Assembly: GCA_002197995.1 (NCBI GenBank)
Contig: NGZR01000005.1
Location: 5,442,959 to 5,506,958, forward strand
Direction: 5' to 3'
DNA length: 64,000 bases
Origin: Gaeumannomyces sp. JS-464
Taxonomy: Eukaryota > Ascomycota > Sordariomycetes > Magnaporthales > Magnaporthaceae
Shown here in pieces: positions 11,034 to 21,294 of the stretch. How positions within the stretch are numbered: the first letter of the stretch is position 1; each line of letters starts with the position of its first letter. The notes below the pieces were generated by a model that did not search any database, had not been told where the DNA came from, and worked only from the letters and a program-made list of their open reading frames with translations. Position numbers and translations under genes: made by a program.

Positions 11034-13332
11034 TTACTTAGGGATGCCGCCCTTACGGCTCTTCCTGTCCTTGGCGGGGCCGGGCGGGTTCTTGCGCTGC
11101 TGCTGGCCGTTAAAGTCGAGGGTTAGGAGCAGGTCGCCCTCGCCATTAAAGACGGGGTTCTTGAGGAAGAGGTGGCCGCCCCCCGGAAGGACAAAGACCT
11201 GGGGGCCCGAAAGCCTGTCGTTGATCTGCTCGACGGCGGCGGTTAGGCGCCGCTCGTCCTTAAGCGACTTGGCGATGGCTTTGGCGATGCCGTCGACAAA
11301 GTTCTGCCCGAGCCAGGTCCCCTTACGGTCCAGCACATTCACCGTGACGTCGAGGTCCCTGGGAATCTCCATCCCGAGGCGCCCCTCGAGGACGTCACGG
11401 AGGGTAAGCTTTGTGATACAGGTGCGCTGGACCGTAGCCCTGTTAAAATGGATAGATATTTATGCATTAGCGAACGCTTTGGAAAGGAGAAAAAAGAAAA
11501 GGGAAGAACGTACGAGCTTTTATCGGTCCATATCCACCGGTGGGACGCGTTAAGGTAGTGGTTCATAGTGTGGGCTAGAACCACGTTGTTGGACCCCCGC
11601 GGCACGTATAGAATGTTGGTCATTGTCACATTGTGGGTTGCAGTAAACCTGCCGGCCCCATTGACCTGCTTGCTGGTCGTTTTATTGCTGGAAGTGCTCC
11701 AAGTCCAGCCAACGCCGGGCCCGTAAAGAATCCTCAGGCCGGCCAACAGAATCGGCGTTGCTGGTTTCCATTGGAAAAAGGACTCGTTGTGGCTGGCCGA
11801 GCCCCATCTAAAGATGAAGCTCCACCTTGTGCCGCCCTCGTGGGTTACCACGGGGGCCAGCGACTCAAGGTGAGTGGCCCGGTTGAAGGCGACGAGCTTG
11901 GGCACGATGAACTCGTTCAGGAAACGTTTGTTCGAAATGGCCATGGAGCCAAGCGTGCCATCAGCGCCGCTAAGGTCCGGGTGGCACCAGTTGCCGGTCC
12001 AAGGCAGAGCAGGATTGGAGGGAAAAGCTTGGAGATCGGTTTTATAAAGCATTTGGAACATGTTGCTCTCCCCGTGCTTATCCGTCGATGTGGTCGGGTT
12101 GGGCGTGGCGGAGGTGAGGAAAGGATAGTTTTGCAGCTTTAGCGACGTCGGCGGGAAAGTGCCCAGGTGCTTTTCGGAGGCGGACTTGGTTACCATGGCG
12201 TAACCGAGGACGTGGTGGTCGCTATCCCGGGCGTAGTGCCTCCAGGCCGTTTGCAGCTTTCCGAAACTTTCCTGGAACTCCTCGGGAATGTTGGGGACAA
12301 TAGTGTGCGTCTTGTCGGAGCTGACCAAGGCATTATCCAGGTCGAAAAATATTTTGCTGATCTTGTAGTGGTCGTCGGGGGCGCTGGCCGGAATTTCGAG
12401 GTTTTCTTTGACCTCGTCCCACTCCTCTGATCCCGGAACAAGGAAGGACCGGGTGACAGGGGCAGCCCATCCCCAGCGCCAGCCGGCAGTGTCGAACTGG
12501 CTCGATTTCCTGTTTGCATGGGGCGATAGCCCAATCAGCACGAGGTCTCTCCCAGGCAAGCAGGCGCGCCGACACTTACCCGTGACGGAGCTCCTCAAGG
12601 TGCAGGTATGCGGGCCAGGGACGCTCGCCCCGCCCGAGAAGCGGGTGAGAAAGAAACCACGCTGGCCACCGGGAAGGGGAGGCTGTTGCGACTCGACATC
12701 GATCACGAACATGGACGGATCGAGCGCGGCCGATATCTCGTAGCCGGCATCGCTATCCGAGAGCTTCAGGTCCCAGCGGGTAGAGTCAAACCCGTAGGCG
12801 ACCGCAAGGCCCTTGTTCATGAGCCACTGCGACCAGGTCGTGATCTAGAGTTTGTGGTCGCCAGTCCGGTTACCATGCTGTTGTTTTACGGAGCTCTTTG
12901 GGAAGGGGACGAGAAAGAAGGAGGAGGGGTGGGCATAGCTACCATGTCGAACCTCCCGCCGTTCTTGGAAGCCATGGACGTCGAGTAGCGGTCGTCGTTG
13001 CCGCCGATCTTGGAGGCGGGGCGGGCCATGGGGATGGGTTCAAAAATGGCCGCGGCAAACGCCTCGCGATCGTCGCCCTCTTGCTCCTCGTCGTCGAAGA
13101 CAGGCACCGGGTCAAAGATACGGCCAACGCCGCTGCCGGAGTCCTTGCCGCCGCCAGGCCGGCGAGGAATCAAAGCTTTATCCCCGAGGTGCTTAAGGAT
13201 GTACTGCTTAGCTTCAGGGGCTGCTTTAACGAGGTCGGCGGCAATGTCCTGGTCATAAAGGGAGGCCTCGCTGAGGTATTTGGCAAGCTGGGTGGAGTCA
13301 AGGTTCAGGGACAAGGAAACCTTGCTGGACAT
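11034..13332 (-). CDS. P47/TULIP-like protein, 708 aa, three exons (family tentative)
   Basis: I reconstruct three exons: 13332-12943, 12844-11514 and 11439-11034. The introns are 98 bp (GTAGCT...CTCTAG) and 74 bp (GTACGT...TTAACAG). The joined frame is 2,127 nt and open throughout, which supports the model. The ATG at 13332 is the first in frame. Residues 1-130 are polar and low in complexity, with no signal peptide. After that come ITTWSQWLMNKGL, ALDPSMFVIDVES, YKISKIFFDLDNALV, a LGYAMVTK block, FPPTSLKLQNYPF, SMAISNKRFLNEFIVPKL, and a C-terminal FVLPGGGHLF...FNGEGDLLLTL. This order resembles the tubular lipid-binding (TULIP) P47 proteins known from bacterial gene clusters. That is my reading from memory and is unconfirmed. 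The neighbour is a divergent 1,194-aa gene. Confidence 0.6.
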
Positions 13333-14733
13333 GTTGCCATCCTTTTCCACTTGGGCGCGGAGCCCACGGCGGTGAAAAGATCATAGGACATGGCGAATGG
13401 TTGAAAGGGGTGGTGGTTTGGGGATCCGGTGTGAAATAACTGAGATTTGGGTGTGGCAGGGTTTGAATGCTGAACTTGGTAGGTGAAGAGGCTGTCGTCG
13501 AGGTTGTTATCTCGAGGGAATTCGATTCGGATGCTGTCGAGGGTTTATATGCTCAGCTGTCAGTCTCATAGCTGGCGACGTGGATGCGGCACCGGCGGTG
13601 TCTTCGTCCTGCCAAAAGCTTTTTCGGCAAAGGATTTTGCTGTAACCTTACAATTACGACGGACCCTAAATCAAAATCTTCAGCTATCTTTAGTCTTCGT
13701 CACGGCTAATGCTATATGTCGTCAGCAAACCTCAGCCTTATCAACCCCGAAACTTGGCAAAGGTTCCAATGGCAACGGGAACGTCAACTTTCGTCAGACC
13801 TTAATTGCTTGGCTCCCGCTACCACCGAAAAGGGGAATCGAATGCGGGGTTTCAGCTGTCAGCAAGTCCCCGCTCCCCCCCTCCCCTCCACATGCCGAGG
13901 AGGCGGTCCTTAATTTTCGTTATAACTGATTGCTGTATGTCGTCAGCACACTTCAGCCCTACAAACGCCAAAACCTAATAAGGGCTTAGACGGTATGTAA
14001 CGGGGACCCTGATTTCCGTCAGACCTTAATTGCTTGGCTCCCGCTACCGCCGAAAGGGGGAATCGAATGCGGGGTTTCAGCTGTTAACAATTCCCCCACC
14101 ATGCTGAGGATTTTAATTTTCCAACGCGAAACAGGTTTATATCAACGCCAGCCCACGTAGTCAAACTTTCAGCTGGTAGCAAAACCCCCACCATGCCGAT
14201 GACCTTGCTTTTCCAGCGCGAAACAGGTTTTCATCAACGCCAGCTCACGTAATAAAGCTGCATATAAGCAGCCGCAACTCTTGGCTTCAGCTGTCTTGAA
14301 AGACCTTGAGGTTGCATGTGATTCCGCAATTTGCGACTTTGGCTTCTGGACGATGGCTTTATGGGGACAGCTTTGCGAGGCGCAGGTGAATGTGGGCACG
14401 GCGAGCCCGAGTCCGCCTTGGAGCCCTACAGTGCTGTGCCGGCCCGTGGTCTTCCTAAACATCGCCTAGCGGCTCCGCCGTCATTAATATTGAGAGTCAG
14501 GCTGGGATCCTCGCAAGCGAGGGTGAAGGGCTTCCAAAAGACATAAATTCTTCAAAGATCCTGCCTTGTGCCCGAGATACAGTCCTGTTCCTAACTCAGA
14601 TCATCACCACAACGGCCTCGTCGTCACCAAACAACCTCTTAGTCCATCTGCCCTGCCATCCTTTTTCGCACCTTTTGGTGATTTCAGCTGTCTTCATCTT
14701 TCCCTTGCAGCCCTGTCTCCGCGCACTGCAATC
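13333..14733. promoter_or_regulatory. Shared divergent promoter region with tandem repeats
   Basis: About 1.4 kb between the start codons of two divergent genes. A segment at about 13711-13885 recurs at about 13936-14105; both copies contain GTCGTCAGCA and AATTGCTTGGCTCCCGCTAC. A smaller unit containing GCGAAACAGGTTT occurs at about 14074-14160 and again at 14165-14250. CAGCTG occurs at 13554, 13853, 14078, 14170, 14288 and 14685, mostly as TTCAGCTG. No gene is supported inside. Co-regulation of the two flanking genes is inferred from this layout. Confidence 0.5.
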
Positions 14734-17700
14734 ATGGCTTCTGTCAAGACGGACTCCGAGCTGATGGACCAGCTCGTGGCTGCTATCCCAGTCCCGCACT
14801 CCAGCACCTTCATCACCGTCCTTGACGAGAACGGCGGGCCCATCCTGCTGAGCCTTGGCAACAATGGCGTCCTTTACGCGCTTAAGGAGAGCAGCGCCGG
14901 CGCCCGCGTCTTGATCGACCTCAATGACTCCTTTGGCATCTCTGACAGGGAGGTCGTGACCTTCGAGGCCGTGCAGAGCGCAATCGACAAGCAGATCTAC
15001 TACTCCTTCGCTCACAAGGCCGCCAAGGTCGGCGATGAGCCTGACCAAGAAGACGGCAAGGCTGCCAAGCCCAATGATGAGACTACTCTCGTCATCTGTC
15101 GCCCTTTTGGCCCGCAGCTTCTCGACACCGAGGCGGCCAGTGTCGATCTCCGCCACCTCATAATCCCCGAGCAGGGCATTTCCCGACGGAGTGTGCATAG
15201 GATCTTCATGGTTTGTCCCTTCCCCTTTCCCCCGATGGCACCTTTTACAGCTGCTAACAATGCTTTGCAGAGTGCCAAACACCGACTGCAGTCTTACCCG
15301 ACCGTCGTTGTCGGCTATGTGCCTCTGGACAGCCTCTTTTCATCCCAGGATTTGGCCCGGGTGTCAATGCAGAGCTCCTTGTCCAGTTGGAGTCTCAAAA
15401 CCGATGTGGAGCTTCCAGAGAACGCCGGGCAGATCCTCGACTTCTGTGCAGCTTCTCTGCCAATCGGCAGCGGATACTTTGTTCTCTACGTCATTCAAGG
15501 CAAGTGTTTGTCGTCTCTCGCGGCATCTCCTCCGTCGTTTTCCCCTATACCTGATTCCTGGGCCGTCGGCTAGCAAAACTGCGCCACGCTTCCTTTCTCC
15601 CATGCCGTTCCCTGTTACTTTTTGTTAACGAACGGAAAATCATCCAATGCAGGCCAGAGCCAACTGCTTTTCTGCACGGACCCCGACGCTAGGATCCCGT
15701 TCAAGGTGGCACTCGATGCGCCTAGCGGCGCTAGATGTCTCGCCACGGTCCAGCAAAGCAACGGGTTCACAGGCCTTTTGTGCGGCGGCCAGGGACTGTA
15801 CTTTTGGAGCGAAACCGAAGCTCAAAGACGGAACAACCCGGGCCACCTCGTCTCGGGCGACGCGGCCTTTGCCGGCGTGGATCAGCTGTTCGTAGCCCAA
15901 TCGCCGCGCCTGGTTTCCGTTTTCGCGTCCACGCAGGACACCTCAGTTAGCTATGCGACCACGACGAGCCTAAACTTCAAAGAGCCCCTCGAGGCCGTCC
16001 CTTTGCTTAAGGGAGTAACGGGCGGCAACTTCTCTCCGTTCGTGTCCGAGGACGGCGCGATGCAGCAGCTCATTGTGTCGAGGGAGGACGATACGCTTTC
16101 GCTGCTCCAGCAAGACCTCCTTTCGCAGCAGTGGAGGGAGCAGCCGTTTTACGTCCCGAACCTCAACGAAAACATCGAGTACAACGGCTACATGACCCGC
16201 ATTACCGTCCAAGGACAAGACCAGAACCCGGCCAGCGAAGCCACGCTGCTGCTCGCGTGCCCGGACGGGTGGACCGAAATCCTCGCCAACGGGCGCACAA
16301 TCAGCGTCGGGCCCGATGGCACCCCTGTGGTGCTGGACCTGCAAGGCACCCTGACGCTCATCATCCCTAGCGAGGACAGCTCGTGCACGGAATTCATTCT
16401 AAGCGACGTGCCGGGCCTGCCGCCCGTCCTAAACGCCTCGTACGAAATCGACCCGGCCCACAAAGTGCTCGACAAGATGGAGGCGCTGGGCGAAGAAGGC
16501 GCCCTTCGCGAGGCCAAACTGCCCGACGGCACGCCGCTCCTCGAGGGCTCCGACGCGAGCGACGACGACATCAAAAACGCTGAGGCAGCCATCCGCGCCG
16601 TTAACGAGTCCCGCGCCGAGTCTAAGAAGCAGGGCCTGCTGCGCCGTCGGGCCCGAGACGTAGACGAGCGGGCCTTCAAGCCCGGGGTCGAGAGGACCCT
16701 TGCCGAGGTTGGGACCGTTGTCTGCGGCAATATGCCCCTCGCCCGGATGGCCTCGACCATGAGAGTCAAGAACAAGAGCTGGGTAAGTGATGTCCTCTCT
16801 CCCTTCCTCCCCCTTTGCCCCTTTTCACCGGAGCCGCCCTTGTTGGTCGTTGCCCCAAAAATCCCGCTTTTAATTACCGCATAGCGTTTGATACTAACAG
16901 TTTGGCGCCTTCCTCGCATTCTCCTGCCGCGCGTGATCCTTAGTCCTTTTGGGAAAGCGTTAAAAACGCGTTCAAGAGAGGCGCCCTTTGGCTCATTGAA
17001 AAGGTCAAGGACGGGCTTAACTTTCTCGTCGAGATCGCGGGTGAAATTATCAGCTTCGCGGTGCGCACGCTCGAGCAGATCGGCAAGGCCCTGGCCTTTG
17101 TTTTCGACAAGATTGTAGGCGCTTTCAAAAAGTTTATCGACTTCTTGAAGCTCCTTTTCGATTTCAAAGCGATCCTGAGGATCAAGGACGAAATCAAGGG
17201 AATCGCCAACGGCTTGATGGACGTCTTGCCAGCCACCATGGACAACTTCAAGACGAACGCCAACGTTTTCCTCACCAAGACCAAGAGCGATATCCGCACT
17301 GCCCTGGGTGTCCCGGCCCTTTCGGAAGTCAAAAGTGCGGAGGACAGCCAGAACGACCCCATGGCAAAGGAGGGCGGTGAGCTCAAGAACAACTCATCTA
17401 CGCAATACAGCAACTACCAGGTGCGTTTAATTATTATGCTTCTTGCCCAAAGGGCCCCCATACTAATCTTGATGGCCATAACCACACAGCTGGATCACGG
17501 CGGCGCCGCCACACACGGCAGCGTGTCGGACGAGTCGGCATCCCGCAGCGTCGAGGAATTCCGCGGCCGGATGCGCGCCATGCATGCCCCAGAACAGCGG
17601 AGCCTCGCTCAGCAGCAGAAGGAATCCGATATCACCAACGCACTCAAGCCTCTGCTAAGCGGTAACGTTTCGGGTGCCACTTTCAAAGGGGTCGTAGTCG

Positions 17701-18761
17701 CGATCCTGGAGGAGCTCATCGACCTCGTGGCCGACGGTGTCTCGGCCGGGGTCGAAGTCATCAAAACGGGTGTCCGGGCAGTGCAGAAGCTCCTCAACGC
17801 CAGGATTAACATCCCTATCTTCTCGGCCTTGTACCGTAAGATCACCGGCTCCCATCTCACCCTCCTCGACGCGGCCTGCCTGGTTCTCGCCATCCCGGTC
17901 CACTTTGTGACCTCCCTGCTCACGGGCGAGGAGTTCAGCCTGGGCGGGCTTCGCATTTCCCAGTTGATTTCGGGGGATGCCTTCGGCCCAGACAGCGGCA
18001 GGGACGCCAGGGTCGCGCTCCGGAAGCCGCTTGACGAGGATGAAATCGAGACGCGCCAGACGGCCGGCTACGTTCTCGGATATCTCAACTTCATTATCCG
18101 CATATGCCGCATGTTCACCAGCGCGGCCCTCATGAAGAAGCCCAAGAAGCCCAAGACGCCCGGCGAGGGACCCGGCGAGGGACCCGGGCTCATCGCCGCC
18201 CGCATCGCCGCCCCCAGCATCTCCGTGCAGCAGGCCCAGCAGCTTCAAAAGTTCGGGGCGCCCCATCCGCTTTCTTACGCCGCTCGGGCCGGCGCGCTGC
18301 GCCAGGGGGCGTCGGCCAAAAAAGCCGACCCTGACTATAACCTCATCGAGTTGTTGGAAATGCTCCTCATCACCCTCAATGTGGCTTGCACGTACCCACT
18401 AAACCCGGACGACGAGCAGTTCAACAAGCAGAAGGCACTGTGGGGCTACTCCATATTCGCCGAGTTTATGGGGATGGCGGAATCCGACAACTACCCCGAC
18501 TCGCTCATAGTCCTCAACCTCTGCAATGTCATCGTCATCGCGGGCCTCGAGTTTGAAATTAATGCCAACACTATGAAGGATGAGCCCGGCGAAAGCATTG
18601 CGAGGATTGTGCAGGCGGTCGTCGATGCCGTGGGCGGCGTATGCGGCATCTTCGAGCTGAAAAAGGCCAACATTTTGGCGCAGATTGTCTCCGCTGGCCT
18701 CACACTCGGTCTCACCATCACCGAGCAAGTGAAGGCAGACTGGAACTGGATGCAGCCTTAA
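14734..18761 (+). CDS. Large protein of unknown function, 1,194 aa, five exons
   Basis: I reconstruct exons 14734-15210, 15271-15499, 15653-16782, 16944-17420 and 17490-18761. The summed length is 3,585 nt, in frame with no internal stop. The introns are 60, 153, 161 and 69 bp. The second begins GC (AAG|GCAAGT) rather than GT. The third has a perfect TACTAAC branch site. The start ATCATGG has good context; upstream codons in frame are not ATG. Residues up to about 560 are rich in short beta strands with repeated G-L-Y-F/W-type blades, possibly a propeller. A charged linker with RRRARD follows. The C-terminal half is amphipathic-helical (LEQIGKALAFVFDKI, VGAFKKFIDFLKLLF), then a hydrophobic block TLLDAACLVLAIPVHFV and a Gly/Pro-Lys-rich linker. 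I do not recognise the family. It shares a promoter region with the P47-like gene. Confidence 0.8.
15500..15652 (+). other. GC-AG intron in the 1,194-aa gene
   Basis: The donor reads AAG|GCAAGT and the acceptor CAATGCAG|GC. Only this GC donor keeps the downstream frame. The nearby GTGTTT donor would shift it. GTTAAC upstream of the acceptor is a plausible branch site. Confidence 0.75.
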
Positions 18762-19254
18762 GCAAGCCGGAAGTGCCAGGGTGCTCGCGGCGCCGGCAAG
18801 GCTTTCCCCGTGGGCGAAGGTTATTTATAACTCAAATTGCAATGAAAGTCTAGGAATCAGGTAGCAAAAAAAAAAAAAAAAAAAAAAAGAGGATGGGTCT
18901 CACATTTTTAACGGGTGAGGCTTGGATATTAAAGGTTTTTAAAACGAGGTATTATAAGGGTGTAATGCGTGCACTTTTGTTATTAAATCTACTTTTTAAA
19001 AAACTGGTGGGAAAGGGTTAAAAGTGGGAAACTTTTTGGCTTTGTGTGTGCAAGTGCGCTGTAAGGATTGTTAAGCGCCCGTCGGTTTCGGCCGGTGCTC
19101 GAAAGGCACCGGTTCCGCTGGACAGGGATTTATAACGCGCACCGGGGTCCTAATATAATAAAACCCCCGCGTGGGTCCCGTTCTTTTGCAACATTGCGAT
19201 TTTTAATTTCTTTTGCAATATTAAAAGCCCTACTTTATAAAACGTAAACGCGTA
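18762..19254. other. 3' flank with a 23-A tract
   Basis: No gene is supported. A run of 23 A (18866-18888) follows the large gene by about 100 bp. The rest is moderately AT-rich, unassigned, and ends at the TA that borders pogo copy C. Confidence 0.5.
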
Positions 19255-21115
19255 ACGTAGTTCATCACCAAGTCGAACACATTACCGAGTCGAACACCAA
19301 ACCCTAACCTCCGGTTAATCGACGCGCATGCCAACCAAACAACGCCAAAAATCCATTTAAACTACTCGGAACTGTATACATCGGACATTTCTACTTCCAC
19401 TTGGCAAGTGCGCGCATTATGTCCGGTTTTACCGCAAGTGCCACATCGCCGACGAGTTATCGTCGCCCTCCTTTTTTAACCCCCATAGTCGCGCATTTTT
19501 TGCTATAACTATCCATTTAGCTCTTGCTGGTTTAAAACATTTCGTACCTCGTTTATAGTAAGTGACCTTCCGAGTCGAACACGCGTTTTTTTGGCCCTCC
19601 GGCGTTTGCTTAATGCCTCGTTCGCCTTTCGTAGCTTGGAGCACTTTTCCTTTAAAAGGTTAACCCGATGCATAATTGCTTTAGCCCTTTTCGTTAATTA
19701 GTTTACAGCCGATAGCATGGGTAACGGAAAGCTGCTTTGGTAATTGGAAATTCGAATTTTAATATGTTCGGATTGCGAAATTGCGTTTTTAACTATTTAA
19801 GGCGTTTTGGAAGTCCAAGGTTCGGCGTTATTTAAAGGCTTTTTTGGGGGAGTTAAAATCCGTAGCTTTACATTTAGCTTTTTTAAAACCGAATCCGGAT
19901 TAAAAAAAGCAAAGCCAGCTTTTCGAAAGCCTTTTTAAATGTTTTTTTCGGTTATAAAATTAAAAAATGCCGTTTTAAACGCCGAAAGGAACTCGACTTT
20001 AATTACGTGGTTAACGTATAACTTTATTAGGTTTTTAATTTATTAACCGTACGCCTTTTTTAGCGGGTTAAAACATTTAACGTTAAGCGGCTAAAAAAAG
20101 TAAAACGAATACGGAAGTATGCAAAGCGTAATAATGTTATATTCCTGGCAATAAAGCTTAAAATCCGTCGAGTGGTGGCTTTTATACCCGTTTAGCATTA
20201 ACAAATAATAGGACCTTTTTTTGCGAGCTGCAATGTGTTTATCAAAATGCCGAATTTATTTTAAACCGAGCTCGTTCGTAATCCACCCGTTAAAACTCGT
20301 TAAAATAACCCAATCGCGTAAAAGGTCGGCTTTCGAATACTAATTAGCCAAATGGTACTGCCTTTTAACGATAATAAAAAAAGGAATCGCTTAGCCGTAA
20401 TAATTAACCCTTTAAATAACTATAACCCATTTCCGGTTGCTAAGCTGGATTAACTTTGCTTTATTACGGCCTTCCGATGTTATAATAACCATAACGGCGG
20501 CGATTATGCCTATAAAAAAGCCGGTTTCGTCGAAATTGTAAATATCGTTATTTAAAATGCCATATTTAACTATAATGTTCCGTATAAAGTCGAATTACGC
20601 AAAAACGAGCTTGGGATTTTCGCATTTGGCTTTTTAATAATCGTACTTTCGAATCCAGCGCGTGCCAAGCTTTGCGCGGCGTTTAACGAAGTTCGCGACC
20701 CAGTTTTTACCAACGACGCCCGCGTCGCGTTCGGCAAGCAGTTAGTTAGCCATATTTTTAACACTAAAAGGCCGGGAAGGGAATGCTCGCGAATCCAGCT
20801 CGAGTATGTACTTAATAAGCGCCTTTTTTTCGGATTTTGCCAATTTTCGTAATTTAAGCATATTGTCGCGTCGAGCAAATTGGCCAGCGCGTCGGCGACG
20901 CAACGTGGTTTTAGGAACGTCGTAAATTTTAACTGCCGAACGCACACTTAATTATGCATTAAATTGGATTGCCCGTATGGTAAAAACAATTTTAGCTTCG
21001 CTAAATGTCGACGCCATTTGTGGTTGTTAAGGAATTGGGGTTAAAAGTGGGAAACGCGAGTCGCGATGGAAAACGCGCTATTCGCTTATATGCGCCACTC
21101 GCTTGTAAACCACGT
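19255..21115 (-). mobile_element. Pogo-like DNA transposon, copy C, full length
   Basis: Bounded by TA on both sides (19253-19254 and 21116-21117) and 1,861 bp long, the same length as copies A and B. The 5' end is on the right (rc starts ACGTGGTTTACAAGCGAGTG). The left terminus (ACGTAGTTCATCACCAAGTC) is diverged from it. The minus strand encodes the transposase remnant. Confidence 0.85.
19400..20950 (-). pseudogene. Pogo-like transposase (copy C), broken
   Basis: The N-terminal helix-turn-helix region is readable at 20742-20945 (KIYDVPKTTLRRRRAGQFARRDN, broken across the window by frame changes, then LVKYILELDSRAFPSRPFSVKNMAN-like sequence). DDE-type sequence follows leftwards with many stops. 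A CCHC zinc-knuckle relic lies near 19420-19460 (minus strand). This family belongs to the Tc1/mariner-pogo-Fot group with a CENP-B-like DNA-binding domain. All catalytic frames are interrupted. Confidence 0.7.
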
Positions 21116-21294
21116 TAGTAGTAATTGGGTTTATTTCATTTTTTAACTTTATATATTCGTATTTTAATAAAGCTTTTGCATCGTTTTTAATATTAAAATA
21201 AAAATATAATAATTTATCTTTTTCGAAATGCGATAATTTATATCGCGGATTTAATATAATCGATAATATATATGGCCGATATGTTTTAAATATA
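21116..21294 (-). mobile_element. hAT transposon fragment (C-terminal transposase part)
   Basis: The minus strand reads YILSIILNPRYKLSHFEKD, a block typical of hAT transposases upstream of the dimerisation region. The base composition is much more AT-rich than the neighbouring pogo copies. It lies exactly between pogo copies C and A, each of which borders it with TA. Confidence 0.65.

Noticed and set aside
12898..13386. A 162-aa plus-strand ORF over the first exon of the P47-like gene
   Set aside because: It is antisense to a spliced frame that is open over 2,127 nt; GC-rich codon bias alone keeps the opposite frame open.
16188..16919. A 243-aa minus-strand ORF in the 1,194-aa gene
   Set aside because: An antisense shadow of exon 3. 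It crosses the intron boundary and shows no motifs.
18866..18888. The 23-A tract as a sign that the 1,194-aa gene is a retrocopy
   Set aside because: The gene keeps four introns with good splice sites, so it was not copied from mRNA. The tract is more likely a simple repeat or another element's tail.
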